DNA of 64,000 bases from Limnephilus marmoratus. Lineage: Eukaryota; Arthropoda; Insecta; Trichoptera; Limnephilidae. Shown here one piece after another: positions 34,872-45,374 of this stretch. A model generated the notes under the pieces. The model had not been told where the DNA came from. It saw only the letters and a list, made by a program, of their open reading frames with translations, and searched no databases. Each line of letters begins with the position of its first letter. Positions within the stretch are counted from its first letter, which is position 1. Location of the stretch: assembly GCA_917880885.1 (NCBI GenBank), contig OU862916.1, positions 53,976,831 to 54,040,830 of the forward strand, written 5' to 3'. The position numbers and the translations under genes are program-made.

Positions 34872-35384
34872 CGAAAGGAAGTCTAAAGTCATGGTGTTTG
34901 AAAAAGAGAGTTCGAAAACGGTATGCAATATAGTTGTGAATGATGAATACTTGGAGCAGGCGGATGACTTTGTGTATCTGGGTAGTATGTTTACGAGAGA
35001 TGGGAAGGCTGATAGAGATATTAAAAGAAGGGTGAATGCCGGTAACTCCATTAATGGAGAACTGAATGCCGTTAGCGCTAATAAAAAAAACTGTCAAAAG
35101 AAGCGAATCTAGCAGTCTACAATGGAGTCCTGGTACCTACCCTGATGTATGGCAGTGAGGCACGAAACTGGCAGAGGAAGGATGAAAGTAGACTAAATGC
35201 TGTTGAAATGAGATCCCTGAGGCGTACTTGTGGTAAAACAATGTATGATCGTGTAAGAAATGTGGATATCCGCAAAGAATGTAAGGCTGATGTAAGCATA
35301 ATGAGTAAGATTAAGAAAGGGACCCTCAGATGGTTTGGGCATGTAGAGCGAATGAACGAAAAAAGTGGTGTCAGAAGAATATAG
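34872..35384 (+). pseudogene. Truncated LINE reverse transcriptase, same family as the 21.5 kb copy
   Basis: Starting with SKVMVFEKESSKTVCNIVV the translation is nearly identical to residues about 270 onward of the LINE at 21560-23086. A frameshift in an A-run near 35085-35092 moves the match to the second frame (MYGSEARNWQRKDESRLNAV and later LRWFGHVERMNEKSGVRRI). It ends abruptly at 35384 without the GTTA tail. It is a broken copy truncated at both ends. Confidence 0.85.
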
Positions 35385-35417
35385 AAGGAAAAGGTTTTTT
35401 GTTACAACCGTCGTTTA

Positions 35418-35586
35418 TTAGGGGGCATACATTAATTACGTGAGCAGTTTTTCTTCTAATCTAGACCCCCCCCCCATTGGTGAGATAAATTTGGGCCACT
35501 TCGTATATTCTTTTCAAGTAACGTGAGATTTCGCTGGACTCCCCCCCCCCCCTTTTGAGCTCACGTAATTATTGTATGCCCCCTTA
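35418..35586. mobile_element. Harbinger-type MITE with TTA target duplication
   Basis: The element 35421-35583 has inverted ends GGGGGCATACATTAATTACG and GGGGGCATACAATAATTACG, similar for about 26 bp, with TTA on both sides (35418-35420, 35584-35586). Two C-runs of 10-12 bases lie inside. A 3-bp TTA duplication is typical of PIF/Harbinger elements. Confidence 0.8.
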
Positions 35587-35629
35587 TCATTATTTTACAA
35601 ATGGGATGTTTCGTTAATTTTCATCTTTT

Positions 35630-36150
35630 TTTATTTTTTTTTATTTATTTTATATATTTAATAATATTATTATTCAATGTATAAAAACAGTTTATTATAA
35701 ACAAGTTCTGCTTCTGCTTCGTAATTATTATTATGAGTTACAGCCGTTTCGCCCTCTGAAGGCATTATCAAACTGTGGTTGTTACCACATACAGACGATG
35801 TATTTATGTCATTTCTAGACAGGTACTTATGATGACAAAATGAATAGCTTTTAATTATTATTTACCTGTGCCCCTAAACTTCTAAATAAAATGACTGAAA
35901 TATTAATGGCACAGGTAAATAATAATAAAAAGCTATTCATTTTGTCATCATAAGTACCTGTCTAGAAATGACATAAATACGTCGTCTGTATGTGGTAACA
36001 ACCACAGTTTGATAATGCCTTCAGAGGGCGAAACAGCTGTAACTTATAATAATAATTACGAAGCAGAAGCAGAACTTGTTTATAATAAACTGTTTTTATA
36101 CATTGAATAATTGTATTATTAAATATAAAATAAATAAAAAATTAAAATGG
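35630..36150. mobile_element. Large palindromic element with two head-to-head hammerhead-like motifs
   Basis: Two arms of about 240 bp are near-perfect inverted copies. They share ATTCAATGTATAAAAACAG, GAAGCAGAAGCAGAACTTG, TGATAATGCCTTCAGAGGGC and GTACTTATGATGACAAAATG. A short centre has CTGTGCCCCTAAAC and GGCACAG. Each arm carries a degenerate hammerhead-like core (36006-36044 plus; 35736-35774 minus). Inverted LTR arrangements are known for Penelope-like elements, which makes that the leading explanation. No ORF is present. Confidence 0.55.
36006..36044 (+). ncRNA. Hammerhead-like core C, degenerate (mirror copy at 35736-35774, minus)
   Basis: TTGATAA (36009-36015) replaces CTGANGA, with two core changes. 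It is followed by stem GCC/GGC (36017-36019, 36027-36029), GAAA (36030-36033), self-complementary ACAGCTGT (36033-36040) and A36041. The outer helix AGT (36006-36008) pairs with ACT (36042-36044). The core substitutions make self-cleavage unlikely. Confidence 0.4.
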
Positions 36151-36548
36151 AGTTCTACAAAATAAACTTAATAACAATAAATAATTTTCATCTCTTCAAC
36201 CATATTCCTGCAAAAGTGTCGATTATTTTAAATGAGTGTTTCTCAATTCACTTATTTTTTTGAGGGGTGTGTAGAAATCTGTGTAAAGAAAAAGCTTTTG
36301 TAATAAACGTTGATTTTATTTATCTTATATTATTTGTGTCCTTCTGGTCTCTTGCACGTTAATTTATTTCTGGCTTTTTCAGAGCAGTATATTAAGAGGA
36401 ACAGCTGCGCGACCTTTTTAAAACAAATCATCATTTTGGGTTTGAGGCGTAAATACATTCCCAAACTTAATAACTTTTTTTTTTAATTCAAAGATTGTTG
36501 TAAATGTCCAGTACTGATATGTGCTCTTTTATTTATTTGTGTTTCATA

Positions 36549-37493
36549 TTAGGTCCTTACATATGAAATTGGCGTTTTGCCGTACTGGCAACTTTGATCT
36601 CAAATATCTTCTCTTTGGTTAGGAATTCCAAATTCGAATTTATGCAGCTATTTACTCGTGTATTTGTGTTTCGAAAATTACAATTCATTTGTTTTTTTCT
36701 TAATTGTTTTTTTTTCTTTGCGTCACTTAGTTTAAAAAATGGAAAACTTGAAATATCGCGTTATTTACGAGTACGAGTTCCACCGTGGCACCAGTGCTGC
36801 AGAAACGGCTCGAAGAATCAATGAAGTGTATGGCGACGGTGCCGCAAAAGAAAACACAGTGCGTTTTTGGTTCCAACTTTTTCGATCTGGAAATTTCGAC
36901 CAGCAGAACAAGCCCAGTGGACGGCCGGAGACCAAAGTTGATAATGAAGAATTGAAGGCTATTGTGGAAGCGGATCCATCGCAAACCACGTCCGAGTTAG
37001 CTGCAAGCTGCGGTGTTAGTGATAAAACTGTTTTAATCCACTTGAAGCAAATTGGGAAGGTGAAAAAGCTTGAAAGGTGGGTACCTCACGAATTGAGTGA
37101 AGCAAATCAACAAACGCGCGTTAGAACGCTAGACCACACACTGCACAACAGACGGCTACCAAATTAGAGGGGCTTCAATTGGAATGTCTAAGACATCCAC
37201 CGTACTCTCCGGACCTTGCCTCAACAGATTACCATTTTTTTCGAAATTTGGATAACTTCTTGCAAGGGAAAAAATTCAACTCCGATGGGGCAGTCCAAAC
37301 CGCCTTCAAAGATTTTATTGATTCCCGTCCGAATGTTTTTTTTTAGTAAAGGGATCGATGAACTACCTATGAGATGGCAAAAGTGCATAGATAGCAATGG
37401 TACATACTTTGATTAAATAAATATATTATATTAAAAAAAATCGACTTTATGTTCCTCCCATACAAAACGCCAATTTCATATGTAAGGACCTAA
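36549..37493 (+). mobile_element. Internally deleted mariner transposon
   Basis: Perfect 31-bp terminal inverted repeats start TTAGGTCCTTACATATGAAA at 36549 and end at 37493, with TA on both sides (36547-36548, 37494-37495). The length of 945 bp compares with about 1.3 kb for a full mariner. The missing part is inside the transposase ORF. Perfect ends suggest it could still be mobilised in trans. Confidence 0.92.
36739..37416 (+). pseudogene. mariner transposase, internal deletion and frameshift
   Basis: The N-terminal paired-type helix-turn-helix domain is intact for about 125 residues. Visible motifs are RGTSAAETARRINEVYG, TVRFWFQLFRSGNFD, SGRPETK and QTTSELAASCGVSDKTVLIH, ending WVPHELSEAN. 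It then jumps from NQQTR straight to NARPHTAQQ in a different frame (near 37130). This means the stretch holding the first catalytic Asp, and most of the context of the second, is deleted. The third catalytic region YSPDLASTDYHFF remains (about 37204-37242). It cannot encode an active enzyme. Confidence 0.88.
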
Positions 37494-37495
37494 TA

Positions 37496-38610
37496 TTATA
37501 AATTTTGTTCATTGGGGAAATCGAACTTCCACAATTTTAGAAGAGGCAGTTTGTGCAATTTTTCAACCTTAAAGTTACCTCCGAAATCATGAAAAATTGA
37601 ATTCTTCGATGGCCTTTATTTTGTAATTAGAAATACAAATAAATAAAATATCCGTACTAGGTATTTGCTAATCCTTTTCATAAAAAAAATGATTCAGTTT
37701 TGTCAAGTATTTTGGCCTCTTATCCTAATTTAAACCTATAAAAGTTTCGACTGAAAACCGAACAAATTAGTTTGAGGTGTTAAAATCTAAAAATAAGTTG
37801 CGTATTTCACTTTCTCCAATTTGCGCCCTTTTTATTTTAATTGGTACAATCCGGTGCATGCTCAAATAATTCCTTCCCGCCCGCCCTTTGCCAATTTGAA
37901 TGTCGAAAAGTCAATTCTTATGTTAAAACTTTGGACACGAAGTTATTTCTTCAATTATGTTTATTACTATACACTTAGGCGAGAAGGTTGTAGCTCGAAG
38001 CACCGCTCTGTACTTTGATAGATATCGATCATTATGAGGGGGTACCCGGCTAACCATTGCTAACCCTACACGACCATCAAATACGCGCTGCGGGCGAACC
38101 AGTTCGCTTTTAGTATCAAAACCTTATTTTTGGCGTTTTTGGCAAGCCATTACGCTCAGACACCACTATTATACGTCTACACGCACTGTTGGCGGTCGGC
38201 GACCCCGGTGCAGTTTAGGGTTAAGTGGGGCTTCGGCTACCTCGGAGGCAAAAGGCAACATGTCCAAAATTACCAAAAATGACGATTAAACGAAACTAAA
38301 CTTTTTTTTCCTCTCAACCAGGTAATTTAAAAATATATATTTTTGTAGTAGAGGTGTACACCTACATGATGATATTATGTGAACCAGAAAAAATATTAAT
38401 CAATCCTTAGAATTCCATAAAATGCCAATCGCCCGCCGTAGGCCGGCTTCCAGTATTTTAGTAATAACTTGCATGATTTTTGCAAAATTATATTTTTGTA
38501 AGTTGTACCATTTTACAAGATAATGTGTTTACACATTAAAGTGATAAAAAATGATGGTTAAATAGTTTACGTTACGTTAGGTTAGGCTAGGTTCACTTTT
38601 AATGACTATA
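37496..38610. other. Non-coding DNA, unrecognised
   Basis: No gene is supported. A GC-balanced stretch near 38040-38260 lacks a convincing ORF. Confidence 0.3.
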
Positions 38611-38619
38611 TGCTATAAT

Positions 38620-39190
38620 GGAACCGTAAAATTAATTCGGTAACTGGACCAGAATGAAATAAACCCAATACCTGCTTTGAAAACTCAATACAAGTGATGA
38701 AAAAAAAATATAAAAAATTAAATAGGTTGCGTTAGGTTATTTTCGTTATTTGTTTTTGGGGTTTTATGCCGTGTTGCGCCACCTCCTTCTTTAGCCAACG
38801 TTTCGGACAGCGTTGCAGTGTCCATCATCAGGAGAGATCCGGCAGATGTAAAATCTAAAAACGTAACCTACGTTAGGTAAGGTTATGGACCATTTTTCAA
38901 ATTTTCTTTTCTTAGATTTTAATGACGTTTCAGAGGTGTTGAGTTGACTTGATTCTGAGTTGGCATGGAACCGTAAAATTCGTATGTGAAATTCGGTGAC
39001 CGGACAAGTCAAAATGAAACCAACTCAGAACCACCGAAAAGTCATTAGAAGTTGGTGAAATAGGTTACGATAAGGTTAGGGTTATGGACTATTTTAAAAT
39101 TATTTTTTTCATAGCTTTTAATGACTTTTCAAAGTGGTGTTGAATTGACTTAATTCTGAGTTGGCATGGAACCGTGAAATTCACACCTGT
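38620..39190. mobile_element. Two adjacent copies of a MITE-like family (family C)
   Basis: Copies at about 38622-38990 and 38992-39185 share CGGTGACCGGACAA-type starts, AAATAGGTTACG, TTATGGACTATTT, CTTTTAATGACTTTTCA and TTCTGAGTTGGCATGGAACC ends. Within a copy, CCAACTCAGAA and TTCTGAGTTGG, and AAAAGTCATTA and TAATGACTTTT, are inverted pairs, so the element is a long imperfect foldback. The first copy is interrupted by the insertion at 38740-38869. A third copy is at 51175-51380. Confidence 0.6.
38740..38869 (-). mobile_element. Hammerhead-like unit inserted in a family C element
   Basis: The insert starts TTTTCGTTATTTGTTTTTGG and is flanked by GCGTTAGGTTA on the left and ACGTTAGGTAA on the right, imperfect 11-bp direct repeats. 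On the minus strand it carries CTGATGA, stem GGACA/TGTCC, then GAAAC (38794-38834), followed by TAAAGAAGGAGGTGGCGCAA and ending AACGAAAA. The outer helix is weaker here (CTC against GGC). It is the same unit as in the double insertion at 51493-51719. Confidence 0.6.
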
Positions 39191-40630
39191 GCCATTTAGT
39201 CATGTGACCATCAATATTATAATATACCTATTTACGATACGAACTTGAACCAAATTGAACTGGTGCAAGATGGATTTAAATTCCTAATTTAATAGTTATT
39301 ATTGGATTTTAGTTTTATTACTTAATTTAATTAAGAGGGCATTACCAGAGAAAGCCGGAAATACGTCATTTTCAAAAAAGTTTTTAGACGTATTGACTCT
39401 TTTCCACAAAAAATTATAAATGGATTTCGAAAGATTGTTCTTTTATCTAGTGAAGTTATGTAAAAAAATTTTAGATTTTTTTTAAATTTTTAGTATAATA
39501 AGGTTATTCCATAGGTCGTTGGCAGATTTGTTAAATTTTCAAAAAGTTTTTGTATTATACCACACCCATTTCAAATAATGTAATCATGCAGTAAAATAAA
39601 TCAATACATTATCTAGCAGAGTTATGTATTAGAATTTTAATTTTAGTTTCAATAAAATCATTAAAAAATATGTACGTACATGTGTTTCTTGACGAAAATT
39701 GGTCCATTTGTGTATTTATTTGCGCACTTACAAACTAATATATTTCAGATTTTTTTAACATTCTTATTAAATTTAGACATTATTGAAAAATGATAAATAC
39801 TTATAATCAAAAAATAACTACAAAAAGTACACTATTTTAATAGTTTTATCATCACGCCTTTCAGCATTTTTGGATGAAGTTATAAATTAAAGCTAATTTG
39901 GATTGAAATAAATTCGATATTGAGTTATAATTTAAAAAAGCTGGTACGGAGAATAATTAATCTTTCTCATTGTAACCGCCCTGCACGATCGGAAGAACAA
40001 CTTTCGACGAAATGTGGATTTTCGTCCGCTGGCTGGTTAAACGCTCTTAAGTCTTATCCTCAGGTATTTGGTTAATTCCAATAATATTTTTGTGTATTGA
40101 ATTAAAGCTGCCGGCATTTTTGTCAAAAGCTTTGAATTAGCCTAATTATTCTAATATCTACTGAAGATTTTACGTAGATATGTAAAAGTTATAACTTTTT
40201 TATAATCCTCATCGCTATTAAGTATATCGCCATATCGAATGAAGTAATAGATTTTTAAACTTTATCGAAGTCGCAAAAGTAGAAAATAAATCTCACTTAA
40301 AGTACCTACCTACTTATGTAGGTAGAACCTATTTATTACGTAACCATTATTTTTTTTTTAATTGAAATTTTTTTATTTTTTTGGTACAGTACATACAATA
40401 GATACATAAATATAATGAAAGTATTTAAAAAATAAAACTTAATACAATTATTAAATACAAATATACATATTTTTAAAAAATTTTCTCCCATTATAAGCAG
40501 ATGCTTGTGTATACGGGAGGAAGTATTATTTGTTAGGTTATTTTGATTTTATTTTTTTGAAATTTAGTTTATATAAAGAATAAGAGAAACTTATTTGTAC
40601 ATTTTTTTTAATTTTTATTTATTAATTAAT
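39191..40630. other. AT-rich non-coding DNA
   Basis: I see no gene or recognised repeat except GTACCTACCTACTTATGTAGGTAG-type simple sequence near 40300-40325, common in Lepidoptera, and T-rich tracts. Confidence 0.35.
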
Positions 40631-40635
40631 TTTTT

Positions 40636-41235
40636 TATTTAAGGTTTTCAGTATATTTTTTTAATTGTGTTTTGAAATTTTTGAAACTGTCCTTAAGGGA
40701 TCTTATATTTTCTGGTAATTTATTAAAGAAATTTGTTCCCAAGTATTTGTAGTTTTGTTGACCCAAAGTTTTTTTATAAATGGGAATTGGTAACATCTAT
40801 TTTTGCCTGAGATTTACTGTGTTTTTGAAAGGTATGGTTTTGTTTAGGATATCCTCTTTGTAAACTTGTAAGGTTGAATGATACAGGAAGAGAGTATTTA
40901 ATTTTCTGACTTTAAATTCTTTGAATTCTTTGTTCAGATGGATATAGAAATGATTTTTTTTAATATTATTTTTATTATTAGTTTTTGCGCAATGTAGAGA
41001 GATTGTGTGTTCGTTTTATAGGCGCCACCCCATCCTATTATACCATATTGGATTATGGATTGACAGAATGCGAAGTACGTCATTCTCAGTAGTTCTTTAC
41101 TTAGAATGTGTCTCAAACAGCTAAAAATATATGTCAATTTTCGTACTCTGTTTTTAAGAATGGTTATATGCGGTATCCATTTTAGACATTGGTCAATAGT
41201 GATTCCTATTAGAAAACCATTCCGATCTATTTCTT
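40636..41235 (-). pseudogene. LINE reverse transcriptase C-terminal relic (jockey/R1-type connector)
   Basis: Minus-strand translation reads FLIGITIDQCLKWIPHI, then LTYIFSCLRHILSKELLRM, YFAFCQSIIQYGIIGWGGA and, after stops, YKYLGTNFFNKLPENIRSLK. This is the usual end of a jockey-superfamily RT ORF (thumb and C-terminal connector). It ends at a TAA near 40636. Several frame changes show it is dead. Confidence 0.7.
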
Positions 41236-41241
41236 AATAAA

Positions 41242-41266
41242 CTAGCGCATACCCGTGAAAATCACG
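41242..41266 (-). mobile_element. Helitron 3' terminus
   Basis: On the minus strand a hairpin CGTGA/TCACG (41266-41254, loop TTT) is followed 8 bases later by CTAG (41245-41242) and then host T. This is the classical Helitron 3' structure, a short hairpin then CTRR with insertion before T. The element would extend right from here; its 5' TC end was not located. Confidence 0.5.
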
Positions 41267-41639
41267 CGATAGTCATAGTGGCGCACTATTGCATACTAAT
41301 ATCTCGTCGAAATTTCACTCTTGTCAAGATAGTAGCAGTGCGCGGGGACCGGATCGGTAGTTTCCAGCGGTTCGGCATTAGAGCTCAATTTGGACTAATC
41401 AGGGATAATGGAACCAATTTTTTTTCGCTTCTGTCTAATCTAAATATAATAAATACGTCGATGGGGATAGTCTGAATTTTCCACAAATCAGTTAAAATTT
41501 TTAAATTCTTTGAATCTTAGGATGGCTAGTAAATTAGCCTCTTGGGGATGACACTCGGTCGGGTGGCATCTGGGGCGTTATAAAATATTATATTTATAAG
41601 AAAGTTCGGAATTTTTTTCCAAATGTATGGAATTTTCTC

Positions 41640-41745
41640 CGGGATTTTGATTTTTTGATCTGGGAACCTTCCCTAAGATGACTTAGGCCATGAGGGTAAT
41701 TATTTTCCTCAGGTCCTCGTTTATGGAGCAATTGTACAAAGAATA
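41640..41745 (+). mobile_element. Fragment of retroposon family A
   Basis: GGGAACCTTCCCTAAGATGA, TTAGGCCATGAGGGTAATTA and TTTTCCTCAGGTCCTCG follow the 3' part of the copy at 33085-33420 with scattered changes. It is truncated at its 5' side. Confidence 0.5.
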
Positions 41746-42478
41746 AAAACAACAACTTTTCACGTATGGACTTCGACTGTAACTGACCTACTCCATATGA
41801 CAAAAGTATGAACACGAGTTAAAATGAATGTAATTTTCCACTACACAACAAACTACGTCTTTCACGTTCACATTATTTTTACTTTCATCATCTCCGTTTG
41901 TTAATTACCAGCAGTAATTATCTACGTAACTAAGTAATTTTTAGCTGACGTGACGAAATGTCGAAATATTGTACAAATAAAGTGATGATAACATAATTTT
42001 TACGCTGTCCGAAATTCTAAATGATTGCAGCGGCGACTATGTACTGGTTCCAACTTCCTTGCAGTTGCCCGTGACCTTAATCCGTTCGGCGCAATGTCAG
42101 CCGGCGTTGACCTGGACAAGGTCGAATGAAAGAGTTCGGCAATAATGTGTCATTCGATTTATGCATGTACGATATGTGTTGTACACTCTACTACACTCTG
42201 TGTTCTGTGCTTGAGTGTTTTGCCCACGTAGTAATAAAACACATAGAACTATAGAACGTCTGGCGTGAAAACTGATGTATGGCGTGGTTGGTGATTTCGT
42301 GTTGTTCTGATCGGATACGATACTTAGAATTTTCAATTTTTAGTACATTTTTTGACGGATACCGCTCATTTAAGTGCGCCTTGTATATTCTATCTATCTC
42401 TCTATGTCATGTATATAAAGAAGAGTGTTTGTGGCGGCATGGCTTTGTTTTTTATCCAAATCTACAGTTTTATATCGA
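41746..42478. other. Non-coding DNA, unrecognised
   Basis: No ORF with motifs. No repeat was recognised. Confidence 0.3.
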
Positions 42479-42479
42479 A

Positions 42480-42930
42480 ATTAAAGAAATTTTGTACACT
42501 TGGCCTTCAAAATAAGAGGAAGGTGACTGTTTACATGATATTTGGAAAAACTAACCCTACCCCCCCCCCCCCCCTTTCTCGCCCCTTAAAACACAATTTT
42601 GATACTTGGTGAAAATTTGCACACTTGATCTTCAAAACAAGGGGAAGGTCGCTGTCTAGACGAGATTTCGAAAACCACCTTCATCCCCTTTTACCTTCCC
42701 TTAAAGCAAATTTTTGGTAGGTACTTCGAGGTAGGTACTTCATGAATTTTTATATGAAAAAATTAAAAATAAACTTCGAGGTACTGCATGAAATTTTATA
42801 TGAAAAAATTATAAACAAACTTCGAGGTACTTCATGAGATTTTAAACTTTTGACATTCAAAATAAGAGGAAAATTGTTGTCTATATTTCGAAAAACTCTG
42901 CGTAAAGCCCGGACAACGCCCGGGACTTCA
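42480..42930 (+). mobile_element. Helitron-like 3' region with internal repeats
   Basis: Three diverged copies of a unit with TTCAAAATAAGAGGAA (about 42507, 42632, 42856) are separated by a run of C (42561-42575) and two copies of AAACTTCGAGGTACT. The end carries GCCCGGACAACGCCCGGG (42907-42924), the lepidopteran Helitron subterminal hairpin with stem CCCGG/CCGGG, then ACTTCAG. The expected CTAG-T is missing, so the terminus is damaged. Confidence 0.5.
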
Positions 42931-43224
42931 GGGACGGAAAAGGTAGAAGGGTTTAGTCTAACCAGGAGTGAAGGACTTATAAATATTAAGAAATGCTCCA
43001 TTATGTGCTACACCAAGGCAACAAAACGATTTACTGTAACTACAAAATGCCTTATTCATCTCTTCAGCACATTGTTATTTCGAGAGATTTGGGAAATACA
43101 TTTGATATGCGCCTATATTTCACGTCCACATAGAAACGATATGCAGCAAAGCTTTAAGAATGCTAGGATGTGCTATACTATAGTTTAGTGCCTACGTAGC
43201 ATTTAGGAAAGTGGTTGTGTAATA

Positions 43225-43500
43225 TGGGCACCAGTGGATTTAATTTACTCTCAAATGATAGAGAAAGTACAAAAGAAGTTTCTGAGATATTTATATCTTA
43301 GAGACTTCGGATATTATTCCTGGTTATATCCATCAGCCTTTTTGTCCGCCATGCTGGGTATTAATAGCCTCACCGATGGATGGAAAACTGCTTTGCTGAC
43401 AACAGCATATATTCTAAAAGGTAACATCTGTATTCCCGAGATTACACAAAAAAATTGAGTTTTAGGTCCCCGACAACTTCACAAGAGCGCGCAGATACTG
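43225..43500 (+). pseudogene. LINE reverse transcriptase relic
   Basis: MIEKVQKKFLRYLYLRDFG and YPSAFLSAMLGINSL correspond to the C-terminal connector (IEKVQKRFMRFLYMREYMYY, YPSLFLAGMLDLNTL) of the relic at 57.3-57.6 kb. The piece is short and stops after about 70 codons. Confidence 0.65.
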
Positions 43501-43589
43501 AACTTTTGTTGTTGCAAAACTAACTTACTTTACTGAATTAGCTGTCCCACTGTAACTGTAAATGTGCATTTAAAATAAAATAATAAACG

Positions 43590-43785
43590 CGGTGCAAGGC
43601 GATAGGTCGAGAGAGTCCTGCTGGATAGATCAAAAGGTCTCCCTCAACCGGCCTCTCCCGTTCCCGCCACCCAATAGGTGGACAGACGCATGCGCCGCCA
43701 AGACTTAGACAAACCTCCCGTAAACCCGGGCACCCCTGCTAAGTCACCAAACGTAACGAACCACTAGAAACACGTATAGAAATAT
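43590..43785 (-). mobile_element. Fragment of retroposon family A
   Basis: The + strand shows AAGACTTAGACAAACCTCCC, CCCGGGCACCCCTGCTAAGT and CACCAAACGTAACGAACCAC. These are the reverse complement of the central part of the copy at 33085-33420. Confidence 0.55.
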
Positions 43786-43933
43786 TTTCAAGTAATAAAA
43801 GGTCAAAAATGAGTTAAAATTAATAAGATCTCAATGTTAAAAAGTTTAGGAACCCCTGCCTATAATATACTTATATTTATTATTATTCCATATATTTTTG
43901 GGAATGTAACACCTAACACCGTGTATAAAGCGT

Positions 43934-44056
43934 CGATGACACAGGGCGAGTTTACAAGCTACTATGACTCCAGATACTAATATATACACTGGGCGAGTTT
44001 ACTAACAGATAGTGAATTTCCAAGATCCTAGCTTGTAAACTCGCCCTGTGTCATCG
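43934..44056. mobile_element. Short MITE with 28-bp perfect inverted repeats
   Basis: CGATGACACAGGGCGAGTTT begins at 43934 and its exact complement ends at 44056; the match continues to 28 bp (through ACAAGCTA). A third copy of GGGCGAGTTTAC lies in the middle (about 44001). No ORF. The target duplication is not obvious. Confidence 0.7.
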
Positions 44057-44299
44057 TGTTACTTGCTAACTAGCAGATTGTTGACCATCTACGAAATAAA
44101 GTTGAAAGGTCATCCACTTTATTCGCCCATACGCTTGCTCCGCTTGCTCGTGATTGGTTTATTTATGTTTCCAATATGGCTTCCGATAAGCAGCTGATTT
44201 TGACTGTCAAACATCTGAAGAATTAGTTCACGCAGGCGTCGTTATTCTTGTTACTGGCACTAGCAGCGACCTTAGTTTCCTACGCTTCTGAGCGAGTAG

Positions 44300-44600
44300 A
44301 CAGTTTTGTGTGTCATCATGACAATCTCACTCGCCGATAAAGTTGAAGTCACATGGTTCACTCGGATGAAGGTTTACTCGATGAAATGTTCCATTCTCGT
44401 TTCACCGCGTGTTCAGACGGTTCCTTCGAAGGAAGAGTTCACTCGACATTCTCGCTACAAAGTCGTCGAGCGTAGTCGCGGTGCGCATTGGAATACGTCC
44501 GGCGATGACGGCTAAGTTCGGGAATATTTACGATTTCAATTGACATTTCCGATAACGTCGAACTAAATTACGAGAAATTGGCGATTCTTGTAAACAGTAA
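44300..44600. other. Unclassified sequence with an ORF of unknown nature
   Basis: An ORF of 69 codons (44306-44515, plus) has no recognised domain. The wording of the DNA (GTGTTCAGACGGTTCCTTCG, GAGTTCACTCG) resembles the foldback at 48.4-48.7 kb (GTATTCACACGGTTCATTTC, GAGTGTTCAC). It is therefore more likely part of a repeat family than a gene. Confidence 0.3.
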
Positions 44601-44884
44601 ATAAATTTCAGCACCATAAAATGAACATATGGCTAAATAATAACCTGAAAACAGATATCTACCAGTATTTTTTCACCATGAAAATTTTTTTATTCCAAAA
44701 TAGGCCTCGGCTTGCAATATAAATGGAATATTTATTAACGTATCCAAAAACTAAAAACTGTTTTGGAAAGGTGATGAAATATGCTTCCAAAATTTATTAT
44801 TAGAAATAACCACGTAATTCTTTTAAATATATATATTAATGTTTGGTTTTGGGGTAGGTCAGGAAAACTCACTTTTTTTTTTAA

Positions 44885-45370
44885 TCGTCCGGATACAGGC
44901 GAAAATCGACCACTCTGCCTGTCCGGTTTCACCGACCGCAGAGGTCGATTTGGCCGAGCAAGGCGCGTGGACCGGGATTTCATACAAACGGCCGTTCCAA
45001 AAAAACGCGTTTTGGTGATCCGATAATCGACACTTTTTCCCCTCGATCCGCAAGACCTCACGGCGTATTGTCGCTTAAAAACGAAAAAGACGCTTACGCC
45101 CTTTCGATTTCCCTCGCCCGCCTCGGCCCGCAGGCGATAATCGACCTCCGCTCCTCGAGTTTCACCGACCGCAGAGATCAATTTGGCCCGAAAGGGGGCA
45201 CGGACGGCGATCTCTGCGGGTCAGACCAGATTTCATATAAAAAAGATGACGCAGGGTCAACAGCGCTCCCAAACGGCGAAAACTACAATTAGATCTCTCA
45301 CCGACGAAGAAATTCGACCTCAGTTATATTTTCCGCCGACAGGTTCACCCGTTAAAAAACGTCGAACCGT
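44885..45370. repeat. GC-rich block with internal duplication
   Basis: TTTCACCGACCGCAGAGGTC (44928) and TTTCACCGACCGCAGAGATC (45160) begin two diverged copies. Each runs through ATTTGGCC, GGACGG or GGACCGGG and ATTTCATA. The copies are about 230 bp apart. The block contrasts with AT-rich flanks. Both strands carry ORFs of 60-150 codons, but none matches a family I know. Confidence 0.5.
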
Positions 45371-45374
45371 TTAG

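Noticed and set aside
44306..44515. 69-codon ORF as a small gene
   Set aside because: No motif, and the surrounding DNA resembles the repeat at 48.4-48.7 kb.
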